Origin: Actinomycetota bacterium
Lineage (GTDB): Bacteria > Cyanobacteriota > Vampirovibrionia > Obscuribacterales > Obscuribacteraceae
Reading direction: 5' to 3'
NCBI GenBank assembly: GCA_903970355.1
Contig: CAJCIF010000220.1
Location: forward strand, 1 to 12,901
Length of the DNA: 12,901 nucleotides
Shown here: positions 1-6,906 of the stretch, piece by piece
Position numbering within the stretch: the stretch's first letter is position 1
How the letters are laid out: each line of letters starts with the position of its first letter
Notes under the pieces: generated by a model
Seen by the model: the letters and a program-made list of their open reading frames with translations, nothing else
The model's database searches: none
Told to the model about the DNA's origin: nothing
Translations under genes and position numbers: made by a program

Positions 1-2
1 TG

Positions 3-1187
3 ATCAATTTACGCAAGGCACCACAATTGGTGTCAACAACAACTCTCTCCGGAATTAAATCGATAGATTGTGCTACTGCTCAAGGCGATAATTTTCTTCT
101 CCTCGCCGAAACAGCAAATGGACGTTCACTCTTTCCCTATACAGTCATGAAGGGTTTGAGCCTCTTTAGTCGTCCGGAAGTGGCCATCATGCAAAATAAA
201 GGACCAAACGTCGGTCAGGGTCGGATCGCCACATCACCAAAGTCTGTTTTTGTTGCATCCGGTTGGGCCGGTGTGATGAGCTTCAATTTGGGCAAGACTG
301 GTCTTAGCCCTGCCACCACTTATTCAATTCCGCGCTTGCCGGCATCCGGGCTTGCCACCTGGGGTAACCTGGTTGTGGTGGCAAGTGCCGATCTCAATCT
401 TTATAACATTGAAGAACCGGCTAATCCGGTACTCTTAAAAACATCTCCTCTCAATACAGCCTTGAAAGCCGTTGCCCAAGCAGGAAGTTTCATACTCTGT
501 CTCGGCAGAGATTCCATTACCTTACGGAAAATCGACAAGCCTGATGTTATTGCCGCATCCTACCCAACCAGTGGCAAGCAGATGTGTTTTGATGCCGTCA
601 ATCAAACGGCTTACTTATTGCGCGAAGAAAAAAGGAAAACGGTTGTAGATGAGTTGAAAGTCTATTCAAACAAACTCATGCAGTTAGCTACCTTTGATGT
701 TCCCCAGGGTACGGCCCGTCTTAGTGCAAGTGGAGGCTATCTGCTGGTAGGAGCTTTGAACGACCTGGCACTTTATGGCGTTGGCAAAACTCTCGACTCA
801 GTTGGTACCAAGCATTTTCCTAATTTCGCCGTGCGCGATTTTACTTTTGGCGATGAATATATTTTCCTCACAGCAGTCGATCAAAAATCTCAAGGGTTTT
901 TACTGATCTTGAGTAAGGATAAAGATGATAAGGATGAGCTGAAAGTCCTAGGAAGTGTAGACTTGCCGCACGATGGTGTCGCTCTTGCTGCATCAGGCCG
1001 CACTGTCGTTACGGTTGGTCGCTCCTTTGAAGGGAAGGACCTAACGGCGGTGGTTGATGTTACAACCGTTTCCGCTCCAAAAATCATAGCGACACTGCCC
1101 GCTCTTGAATCTGTCTCTTCGGTCGCCATAAAAGGGGGACTGGCAATAGTTGCTGGTCGTGGATTGGAAATTCTTGTTACCTCCTAA
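3..1187 (+). CDS. Beta-propeller-like repeat protein, 5' end missing
   Basis: The frame is open from the first bases of the window, so the true start lies to the left. The TTG at 27 is only the first possible start codon inside the window and has no ribosome site. About 394 residues are visible, ending in TAA at 1185-1187. The sequence is a series of short beta-strand-rich segments, each a hydrophobic strand followed by a polar turn: around 'LATWGNLVVVASADLNLY', 'GGYLLVGALNDLALYG', 'GRTVVTVGRSF' and 'GGLAIVAGRGLEIL'. Phrases such as 'NIEEPANPVLL' and 'VDVTTVSAPKII' resemble LVIVD-type propeller repeats, in which each blade ends with a remark of the 'dvsdPa.P' kind. No catalytic motif is visible, so a structural, binding or surface role is most likely. 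A signal peptide cannot be judged because the N-terminus is missing. Confidence is high that it is coding and moderate for the propeller fold. Confidence 0.75.
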   Translation: MNLRKAPQLVSTTTLSGIKSIDCATAQGDNFLLLAETANGRSLFPYTVMKGLSLFSRPEVAIMQNKGPNVGQGRIATSPKSVFVASGWAGVMSFNLGKTGLSPATTYSIPRLPASGLATWGNLVVVASADLNLYNIEEPANPVLLKTSPLNTALKAVAQAGSFILCLGRDSITLRKIDKPDVIAASYPTSGKQMCFDAVNQTAYLLREEKRKTVVDELKVYSNKLMQLATFDVPQGTARLSASGGYLLVGALNDLALYGVGKTLDSVGTKHFPNFAVRDFTFGDEYIFLTAVDQKSQGFLLILSKDKDDKDELKVLGSVDLPHDGVALAASGRTVVTVGRSFEGKDLTAVVDVTTVSAPKIIATLPALESVSSVAIKGGLAIVAGRGLEILVTS

Positions 1188-1207
1188 AAGGTGGCAATCA
1201 TTATCTT

Positions 1208-1235
1208 TTGACAAATCCTTGTCCAATGCTAAAAA
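1208..1235 (+). promoter_or_regulatory. Candidate promoter for the M48 protease gene
   Basis: A perfect -35 hexamer TTGACA lies at 1208-1213. It is followed after 16 bases by TAAAAA at 1230-1235, a 4/6 match to the -10 consensus. TG-C directly in front of it gives an extended -10 element. Transcription would begin near 1242, leaving a leader of about 70 bases before the ATG at 1313. It starts 21 bases after the stop of the upstream gene. A weaker alternative is TTGCTT (1239-1244) with TATGAA (1262-1267), spaced by 17. Confidence 0.4.
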
Positions 1236-1312
1236 AAGTTGCTTGGTAACGGGTACGAGAGTATGAAGCTACGCTAGAATCCGGTTTAAGAGTTCAAAAT
1301 TTGGAGGACTTG

Positions 1313-2251
1313 ATGACCACCGCAGAACCAAAAACCCGCAGACGGTTTCCTCGTTTGAAATCAAGCGCTTTTGAGCACCCCGCTGATCGCGCTGCTCTTG
1401 AATCCGTGAAAAAGATTCCTCTTCTGGATAAGGTCTTTCGCAAGTTCCTTGAACTGGGCTTGGAAAGAATCATGCGAATCCAGCTTTTGGGTCAAGCTAT
1501 TCATGTAACGCCAAAACAGTGTCCTAAGATCTACAAACTTTTCAAAGAAGCTGTCGACATTCTCGATATGCATGAACCAGATCTGTTTCTGGCAAGCAAT
1601 CCTTTCGTGAACGCTTTTACCTTTGGAGTTGAAAGACCATTCGTTGTTATTCAATCCGGATTGGTCGATCTTCTCGATGAAGAAGAGTTGATGGCAGTCC
1701 TCGCTCACGAACTCGGACATATCAAAGCGGGCCACGTTCTTTATCGCAGCATCGCAATCTTGCTCGTTCGCCTTGCCCAACAGTTTTTAGGACTGGGGCA
1801 AATGGCTTCGATGGGATTGGCAGTAGCGCTTGCCGATTGGTCGAAGAAGTCTGAATTGACTGCCGATCGCGCTGAGCTCATGGTTGTTCAAGATGTTGAA
1901 GTTTGCTTGAGATTGAACATGAAACTAGCAGGCGGAACGCGAAGTGTTTATGCCCAAATCAATCACGATGAATTTCTGAAACAAGCCGAGCACTATGAAG
2001 ATCTCGACTACAGCACGCTCAATAAGCTCTATAAACTTATGAATGAACTGTGGTTGTCGCATCCTCTGCCGGTGTTCCGGGCCAAGGAAATTAAGATCTG
2101 GTCTGAAAGCAAACAGTTCAAAGAAATTATGGCCGGTCGTTATCCCACCGAAGATCCAGGTGATGGTCTTAGACAATGCCCGCATTGCGGCTCCAAGATC
2201 AGTCCATCATTCTTCTTCTGTCCAGACTGCGGCAAGAACTCCCGCATCTAG
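1313..2251 (+). CDS. M48 family zinc metalloprotease with C-terminal zinc ribbon
   Basis: A protein of 312 residues in the M48 (Ste24/HtpX-like) peptidase family, which cleaves membrane-associated or misfolded proteins. The zinc-binding HELGH is at residues 132-136. The third ligand is probably Glu181 in 'SELTADRAE', and 'SHPLPVFRAKE' near 249-259 matches the family's conserved post-catalytic motif. A hydrophobic stretch at about 142-175 sits between the two zinc-binding elements, as in membrane-linked members. The C-terminus carries an extra zinc ribbon, CPHC at 289-292 and CPDC at 303-306, which is not part of the core fold and may bind a partner or substrate. The start is the ATG at 1313, because GGAGG at 1303-1307 lies five bases upstream; the in-frame TTG at 1301 overlaps that ribosome site. 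The gene stands alone and ends at a strong terminator. No N-terminal signal peptide is apparent, so the catalytic domain probably faces the cytoplasm. Substrate unknown. Confidence 0.9.
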   Translation: MTTAEPKTRRRFPRLKSSAFEHPADRAALESVKKIPLLDKVFRKFLELGLERIMRIQLLGQAIHVTPKQCPKIYKLFKEAVDILDMHEPDLFLASNPFVNAFTFGVERPFVVIQSGLVDLLDEEELMAVLAHELGHIKAGHVLYRSIAILLVRLAQQFLGLGQMASMGLAVALADWSKKSELTADRAELMVVQDVEVCLRLNMKLAGGTRSVYAQINHDEFLKQAEHYEDLDYSTLNKLYKLMNELWLSHPLPVFRAKEIKIWSESKQFKEIMAGRYPTEDPGDGLRQCPHCGSKISPSFFFCPDCGKNSRI

Positions 2252-2273
2252 ATCGGAAAACAACAAAACTAAA

Positions 2274-2306
2274 AGGGGCGGTTCAACTGAACTGCCCCTC
2301 TTTATT
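2274..2306 (+). terminator. Strong intrinsic terminator, probably bidirectional
   Basis: An 11-bp stem with one G-T pair runs from AGGGGC at 2274-2279 to GCCCCT at 2294-2299, with the tetraloop AACT at 2285-2288, followed by a T-rich tail (CTTTATT). On the other strand the stem is followed by the complement of an A-rich stretch (2258-2273), so it can also end the convergent minus-strand operon whose last stop is at 2335. Confidence 0.85.
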
Positions 2307-2334
2307 GCTTGATTGCGTTTGCCTCTAACAACTG

Positions 2335-2817
2335 TTAGTTGTTGGAATCACCGTTCGGTTCGACATCAACGACATCGGCTTCTTCAGTGCGTTTCATTGA
2401 TGCACCGCAGGTTGGGCAAAACTGTTTGTCACGACTAGCTGGAGCGTGGCAGGCAGGACATTCAAAACCAGGAGTGGTTTTGAATCCGGCTTTCGATTCC
2501 GATTTTTTGGATGCCGGGGCATCAGGATCGGATGAGACGCGAATGCTGTCCAACTCGGTTTGCAGAAGACCTATTTCGTGCTCGAATCCTGCTACTTCGT
2601 TGACTTTGTCTTTGACGACTTCATCAGTCACTTCTTTGTTATGGTGAAATTTGTCGACGGCAAGTTTGCCGATTTCCAGTAATTTCCCTGTTTTCTTTCG
2701 TTCTAATTCACGAATCTGGGACTGCAGATTGTAGACCTGCAGCATTTCCTGAGAGCGTGCTTGCACCTTACCTACTTCTTTGGTGACGCCTTGAACTAAA
2801 TCGTCAAATATTCCCAT
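2335..2817 (-). CDS. Small coiled-coil protein with C-terminal zinc ribbon
   Basis: 160 residues. The N-terminal 'MGIFDDLVQG' is followed by a helical, charged region at about 12-95 that looks like a coiled coil (heptad-like 'LQSQIRELERKKTGKLLEIG' and 'EIGLLQTELDSI'). A short Ser/Lys-rich linker leads to a zinc ribbon with CPAC at 120-123 and CPTC at 134-137, then an acidic tail. The start is set at the ATG at 2817, with GGAG about eight bases upstream. A GTG at 2853 overlapping the cyclase stop in a GTGA arrangement is possible but lacks support from a ribosome site. It lies 32 bases downstream of the diguanylate cyclase gene and is probably cotranscribed with it. Function unknown; the design suggests an oligomeric adaptor. 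The neighbouring protease carries the same kind of C-terminal ribbon. There is no signal peptide or membrane segment. Confidence 0.8.
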   Translation of the reverse strand: MGIFDDLVQGVTKEVGKVQARSQEMLQVYNLQSQIRELERKKTGKLLEIGKLAVDKFHHNKEVTDEVVKDKVNEVAGFEHEIGLLQTELDSIRVSSDPDAPASKKSESKAGFKTTPGFECPACHAPASRDKQFCPTCGASMKRTEEADVVDVEPNGDSNN

Positions 2818-2849
2818 TTTCTTTCTCCAAACCATATCGAAAATGACAT

Positions 2850-4574
2850 TCACTTTTTAACTGCACCTTTACCGCTTGGTGTCTCTGAATCTAGCACTGT
2901 TGCTGCCTTATGTCTCGTTTGCTCTTGAGCTGTTCCGTTTTTTGCTTTGCGGGCGGGTTTTTCGATTTTCACTTCTTGGATTTCAGAAGCTACTTTTACC
3001 ATGTTGCGGCCTGCTTGTTTGGCTTCGTAAAGGGCTTCATCTGCTTTGCGGAAAAGAAAATCGGGGTCACCAGCATGCAAAGGATAACTTGCTACACCGA
3101 AACTAGCAGAGATATGACCCGGGCCCTCAATATGCACATCATTTATTAATCGCCTTAACCGTTCCGCTAACTGCTCAGCCATTTTGATATCAGTGTTGGG
3201 CAGGAGTAGACAGAATTCTTCTCCACCATAACGGGCCGGCAAATCGACAGCACGAGATGACTGCTTGACCAGCCTGGCAATTTCTTTAATCGCTTCATCG
3301 CCTACCTGGTGTCCGAAAGTGTCGTTGATCACTTTCAGGAAATCGAGATCAACGACTACAAGCGAAAGTTCCTGGTTGTAGCGCTTGGCTCGCTCGAATT
3401 CACGCGTGAAAGTTTCATTGAAGTGACGGCGGTTGGCTATTCCTGTTAATCCGTCTGTAACCGCTTGTTTTTCCTTCTCTTGATGAAGTTCAGCATTTTC
3501 AATGGCAACGGAAATTTGGTCGGCAAGCGATCCGATCAGCGAGATATCGTCAATATTCCAGGCCCGCAGCTCCGTACAATCTTGCAGGAATAATGCTCCC
3601 AGGACGCGCTCTCGCATTATAAGTGGCACCACTAAACCAGAGCGCATGCCAAGCTTCTTAAGGAATTCCGGATCATATTCCTTCTGCATCATAAACTCGG
3701 TTTCAATCAAGTCTTGCGGATGCGTCGTATTAAGAGCGGTGCGGGCAAATGTCAGTCCGTCTTCGGTGAAGAACAAGTCCTTCACGGATGGAACCGAACG
3801 AACATACTCATAAACACTCACCCCTCTAAGCAGAATGCAACGGCTGACACCAAATGTGGTGCCAATCTGTTCTACCGTTGTTTCTAGAACTTTGTGAATG
3901 TCTACTGAACTTCGTACGATGTTACTGACCGAATAGACCAGTCTTTCACGTTTGACGTGTTTGGTGCGCATTGAGTCATTGGTTGTGAGGTCATGGATTA
4001 ATTTGTGCGTTTGCTCTTCAAGAAGGGCAATCTTGTCTTCTAACTCTTCATAACTGTGTCTCAGTCTGTCATTTTCTTGTTGCAACTCGCGCAGTTCCCA
4101 GGAATGAGCGAGGGCGCCGCTAGCTGGAAATTGACTGAGATCGGCAACAATTGCTTCCGGTTCGCGCTTTTGAGCAGTAAAGAGAATGCAGGCACAGAGT
4201 CGATTGTCGTGGTTCAGTTGCAAACAGTAAAGGGGCTCTAGCTCCGCCGGTACAGCTATGCTGAAACTTGTAGATTTCAATTCGAAAAAGATTGATTCTT
4301 CCTCTTCTCGGAACTCATCGCAAAACGAACCAATAAAGGCATCGATGCCCCGGTTAGTGGGACCGAACACAAAGCGGTCCGAAAGCATATCCAGATCGGG
4401 ATCCCACATGACGACTGCCGTAAACTGCGCTTCCGAAACGTTTTGCACAATTGTCGCTAAGGCAGCACTAACTCGCACCAGTTCTTTGCTCGCGAGCAGT
4501 TCGATCGTAAACTTGGCAATTTGGTCAGCAGTCTGCATACAGCTATAGATGTGCCCGACGGAGGTGACCGCCAA
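2850..4574 (-). CDS. Diguanylate cyclase, GAF-GGDEF sensor
   Basis: 574 residues, predicted to make cyclic di-GMP from two GTP in response to a signal sensed by GAF domains. From the N-terminus: a divergent GAF-like region at about 28-135; a coiled coil at 160-200; a clear GAF domain at 217-365, ending in the usual signalling helix ('ADQISVAIENAELHQEKEKQ'); a GGDEF domain at 371-530; and a basic, low-complexity tail at 531-574. The active site reads GGEEF (450-454), with metal-binding Asp409 in 'VVDLDFLKVIND' and Asp426 in 'GHQVGDEA'. The inhibitory I-site RxxD is intact (RAVD, 441-444), five residues before GGEEF, so product inhibition is expected. No membrane segment is seen, so it is cytosolic. 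The start is uncertain: TTG at 4574 gives the longest form but GGGGGA abuts it, while ATG at 4538 would remove 12 residues. First gene of a two-gene operon. Confidence 0.92.
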   Translation of the reverse strand: MAVTSVGHIYSCMQTADQIAKFTIELLASKELVRVSAALATIVQNVSEAQFTAVVMWDPDLDMLSDRFVFGPTNRGIDAFIGSFCDEFREEEESIFFELKSTSFSIAVPAELEPLYCLQLNHDNRLCACILFTAQKREPEAIVADLSQFPASGALAHSWELRELQQENDRLRHSYEELEDKIALLEEQTHKLIHDLTTNDSMRTKHVKRERLVYSVSNIVRSSVDIHKVLETTVEQIGTTFGVSRCILLRGVSVYEYVRSVPSVKDLFFTEDGLTFARTALNTTHPQDLIETEFMMQKEYDPEFLKKLGMRSGLVVPLIMRERVLGALFLQDCTELRAWNIDDISLIGSLADQISVAIENAELHQEKEKQAVTDGLTGIANRRHFNETFTREFERAKRYNQELSLVVVDLDFLKVINDTFGHQVGDEAIKEIARLVKQSSRAVDLPARYGGEEFCLLLPNTDIKMAEQLAERLRRLINDVHIEGPGHISASFGVASYPLHAGDPDFLFRKADEALYEAKQAGRNMVKVASEIQEVKIEKPARKAKNGTAQEQTRHKAATVLDSETPSGKGAVKK

Positions 4575-4644
4575 TCCCCCAGTGTATTTCGGCTCCTCTG
4601 TGCCAAGAATTGCTGAAGGTTTGGTAATTAAGACCTAACACAGT

Positions 4645-4678
4645 TGGCCCCAGTAGAATATAGACACCTTGGGGGCCC
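4645..4678. repeat. Inverted repeat in a divergent intergenic region
   Basis: GGCCCC near 4647-4651 faces GGGGGCC near 4671-4677, giving a stem of six or seven base pairs with one extra G and about 20 bases between the arms. It lies between the start of the cyclase operon (minus) and the Tic20-like gene (plus), where a shared control region would be expected. Weak -10-like matches (TAGAAT at 4654-4659) sit in its loop, but no well-spaced -35 partner was found on either strand. Confidence 0.25.
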
Positions 4679-4770
4679 TTACGAGACAAAGTTTACCGGT
4701 ATTTGGCAAACGTGGCCGTATTTTTGAGCCGAGAAGACAACCGAAGATAAAAGTAAATAGGATTAAAAGA

Positions 4771-5181
4771 ATGCCTTTCATGAATGCTCGTGGACCTGAT
4801 GGTGTTGAGCGCGCCATTTCGGGATTTTGTTATCTAAGCTTCGGCTTGGTTGGTCTTTTGTACATCATTCTGAATGGCAAGGGCGCTCGCGACGATTTTT
4901 TCCGCTTCCATTTTTTGCAAGCAATTGTGATTGGGATTCTCGCAACCCTCTTTTCCTGGACCGCCAACAGTTTCTCGCTCATATTTCAGGGAATCATGGG
5001 TCTTTTTGGTAGCGGTGGCATTGAAGCTTCAAATGCCGTGTTTAGTGTTCTATCTCTCACGCTGGGCATTCTCTCCAAAATCGGCTTTGTGGTTCTTCTT
5101 TACGGGATGGTCTGGGCATTTTTGGGTAAATATGCTGAGATACCATTTTTGTCGAAATTAGTGCGCCAGCAGATGCGCTAG
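4771..5181 (+). CDS. Tic20/DUF4870-like small membrane protein
   Basis: 136 residues with three or four predicted membrane helices at about 15-34, 49-73 and 88-118 (the last may be two). The soluble part between the first two helices carries 'ARDDFFRFHFLQA' (39-51), which resembles the 'RfH..QA' signature before the second helix in Tic20 and DUF4870 proteins. Those proteins are small integral membrane proteins; Tic20 itself is part of the chloroplast protein import machinery and has cyanobacterial relatives of unclear role. The start is the ATG at 4771, preceded at 8 bases by AGGA (4759-4762). An upstream in-frame extension from 4669 has a basic, unconserved-looking N-terminus and no ribosome site. 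It ends 12 bases before the next gene and is probably its operon partner. The family call comes from motif and topology only. Confidence 0.7.
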   Translation: MPFMNARGPDGVERAISGFCYLSFGLVGLLYIILNGKGARDDFFRFHFLQAIVIGILATLFSWTANSFSLIFQGIMGLFGSGGIEASNAVFSVLSLTLGILSKIGFVVLLYGMVWAFLGKYAEIPFLSKLVRQQMR

Positions 5182-5193
5182 GCGAAAGCCGCC

Positions 5194-6054
5194 ATGTTTT
5201 CCAAAATCACTTCGTTGCTTTTTATCTCAAGCCTGGGCTCACTTGTTGTCTGCTCGCCTGTTTTTAGTCAGGATGCCGACACGAATTCTGCACCACAAGT
5301 GGTGCCACCCACCGGACCGGATAATCCGACAATTCTTCCGCCCCATCCGGAATCTGCAGGTGGTGGCAATCCCTTCCAGGGATTGGGGCGGCCGGATGAC
5401 ACAGGACCCTCTCGCTGGACACAGTTTCTAAAGCCGGATGGCACCGCGCTTACCAGTGCCGACCAGACAAATGGGACAGGCCAAACCAATGCGGTGGGCC
5501 AATCTAATGCGACGGGCCAAACCAATGCGACTGGGCAGACTAGTACAAATGCTCTTGCAACACCGTCATCGGAAGATAAGCCGATCGAAACGGTCCCAAA
5601 GTTGCCCGCAGAAATAACTGGGGAAGCCGGGCGTGAGAGTAAGGAAGAAGCGAACAAAGAGGGATTGCTGAAAGAAAAGGAAAATTCAGGCGCGGGAAAT
5701 TCGGAAAGTGCCTTCGAAAAGAAAGAAGAAGCGAAAAAAGAGGAAGGATTGAAGGCCGCTAAGATTGAGAAGGATAGCCCAATGAGGCGAGCTCTCAATG
5801 CTCTCCAAACTGGACATTACGAAGAAGCGTTAGCGAAGCTGAAAGCGCTTTCGGCACAGAATGCCAGTGATGCGCAAGTACATTACCTGCTTGCTGTCAC
5901 AAACGTGATGCTGCGCCGTTTTCCAGAGGCGTCTTCGCAGTATAAATTAGCAGCCAAGCTGGCAGGACCAGGATCGCACCTGGCTGAACTGGCAGAAGAA
6001 GGCTTGCGGAAACTTGCTTTAGAGAGATTTGGGAGTAATGCAGTAGCACGCTGA
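5194..6054 (+). CDS. Exported low-complexity protein with C-terminal TPR
   Basis: 286 residues. A signal peptide at about 1-25 ('SLLFISSLGSLVV', then a likely cut after 'PVFS') sends it across the inner membrane. A Pro/Gly-rich region follows (30-75), then four hexapeptide units of the T-N-A-T-G-Q type (92-115), then a Lys/Glu-rich segment at about 125-195 that is probably extended or coiled. A TPR-like pair of helical hairpins comes last, at about 198-275 ('ALNALQTGHYEEALAKLKAL', then 'VHYLLAVTNVMLRRFPEASS'). TPRs bind other proteins, so this may be a periplasmic adaptor on a long flexible stalk. The ATG at 5194 is 12 bases after the stop of the Tic20-like gene, with only a weak AGG nearby, which suggests translational coupling. 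No enzyme motif seen. Confidence 0.8.
   Translation: MFSKITSLLFISSLGSLVVCSPVFSQDADTNSAPQVVPPTGPDNPTILPPHPESAGGGNPFQGLGRPDDTGPSRWTQFLKPDGTALTSADQTNGTGQTNAVGQSNATGQTNATGQTSTNALATPSSEDKPIETVPKLPAEITGEAGRESKEEANKEGLLKEKENSGAGNSESAFEKKEEAKKEEGLKAAKIEKDSPMRRALNALQTGHYEEALAKLKALSAQNASDAQVHYLLAVTNVMLRRFPEASSQYKLAAKLAGPGSHLAELAEEGLRKLALERFGSNAVAR
5467..5538 (+). repeat. Four in-frame 18-base tandem repeats
   Basis: Codes for TNGTGQ, TNAVGQ, SNATGQ and TNATGQ. The units differ at several bases, so the array is not newly made, but copy number could still vary by slippage. It lies in the predicted linker of the exported TPR protein, where changes in length would be tolerated. Confidence 0.85.
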
Positions 6055-6063
6055 AGCTGCATA

Positions 6064-6082
6064 AGAGCCATGCGGCGGCTCT
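6064..6082. terminator. Hairpin between convergent genes, weak terminator candidate
   Basis: AGAGCC (6064-6069) pairs perfectly with GGCTCT (6077-6082) around a 7-base loop. It sits 10 bases after the stop of the plus-strand TPR gene and 30 bases past the stop of the convergent minus-strand gene. No T-run follows on either strand, so intrinsic termination would be weak. Confidence 0.3.
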
Positions 6083-6111
6083 CCTGTCAGAGAAACTTGG
6101 GTTGTTATGAC

Positions 6112-6642
6112 TCAGACTATATCAAGCACACGTTCTGGGTGTAGAGGACCGAGGCGCACTGTCACAACCAGTTTGGGTGGCTTAATCAAAATCTTTTCGA
6201 GCGGTAGCTCAATGCCATGTTCGATGGCTGTAATGCCAACAATGTTTTTAATAGCGAACCACTCTCTTTCTCGTGCTATTTCAAACTTGATGCGGTCCTT
6301 TTGTTTAAGCAGATAATCACCCCACCGCTCTACGGCAGGATGAATGTTAATGATGTCAATAACATCGTTCTTAGAACGAATGACCTCGCGGACGTGAGCA
6401 GACAAGATGCGGACCAGACCAGGAATTTCCTTTTCCTGGAAAGTTTCACGCAAAACATAGAGCAAGACATGACCAGGTACTGAAACATTTTCAGGACGTT
6501 CTTGCAGGAATCTAACCACTGCAGAAACAGGATCTGTAGCACTTCGCAAAATGCGGCGTGCGCCATCGACTAGATCATGATGCACGTGATGCAATTTCTC
6601 TTTAACGGTCTTGTCCTGTTTGGATTCGCAATTGCAGTCCAT
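6112..6642 (-). CDS. Unrecognised soluble protein, 176 residues
   Basis: I do not recognise a family. The protein starts 'MDCNCESKQDK', with a Cys-x-Cys pair at residues 3 and 5, then a His-rich helical stretch ('LHHVHHDLVDGARRIL'). The body is mostly helical and amphipathic, with a segment 'ERWGDYLLKQKDRIKFEIAR'. The C-terminal third is more beta-like and hydrophobic ('NIVGITAIEHGIELPLEKIL', then 'KPPKLVVTVRLG'). There is no signal peptide or membrane helix. The ATG at 6642 is well supported by AGGT six or seven bases upstream. It is a single gene, convergent with the exported TPR gene and divergent from the gene at 6907. The two cysteines plus the histidines could bind a metal, but that is speculation. 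Confidence 0.75.
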   Translation of the reverse strand: MDCNCESKQDKTVKEKLHHVHHDLVDGARRILRSATDPVSAVVRFLQERPENVSVPGHVLLYVLRETFQEKEIPGLVRILSAHVREVIRSKNDVIDIINIHPAVERWGDYLLKQKDRIKFEIAREREWFAIKNIVGITAIEHGIELPLEKILIKPPKLVVTVRLGPLHPERVLDIV

Positions 6643-6906
6643 CTACTACCTCAAATCTAGTTTCCTTTCGCCTTTTCAGGCTCTTTAATATCCATACCAA
6701 GCGCGCCAAATTCTTAGACGGTAATTTTCTACCATGCAGATATATCAACAAAGCTCTTTTTCTAGCGGAGTGCCCGATTGGTAATAAGTCAAGTATATAT
6801 TCTGCGCCCTTCTTGTGAAGAGGCCGGCAACATGAAAATTGCGAATCGGTTCGGATGCATACTTTAAAGGTAAAATTCCTACCAACCACGTTGGTGAGCT
6901 AATGTT

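Noticed and set aside
890..1129. Minus-strand frame of 79 codons
   Set aside because: Antisense to the beta-propeller-like gene, low complexity and without a ribosome site.
4669..4770. N-terminal extension of the Tic20-like protein
   Set aside because: In frame, but without a ribosome site, strongly basic and unlike the family. The ATG at 4771 has AGGA at the right distance.
5268..5798. Minus-strand frame of 176 codons
   Set aside because: It lies wholly antisense to the exported TPR protein. Its Ser/Phe/Val-rich make-up is the mirror of the Lys/Glu and Thr/Asn/Gly-rich coding strand.
6602..6889. Minus-strand reading frame of 95 codons upstream of the orphan gene
   Set aside because: It has a GTG start without a ribosome site, overlaps the well-supported start at 6642 in another frame and has a composition unlike its neighbours. 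More likely leader or intergenic DNA.
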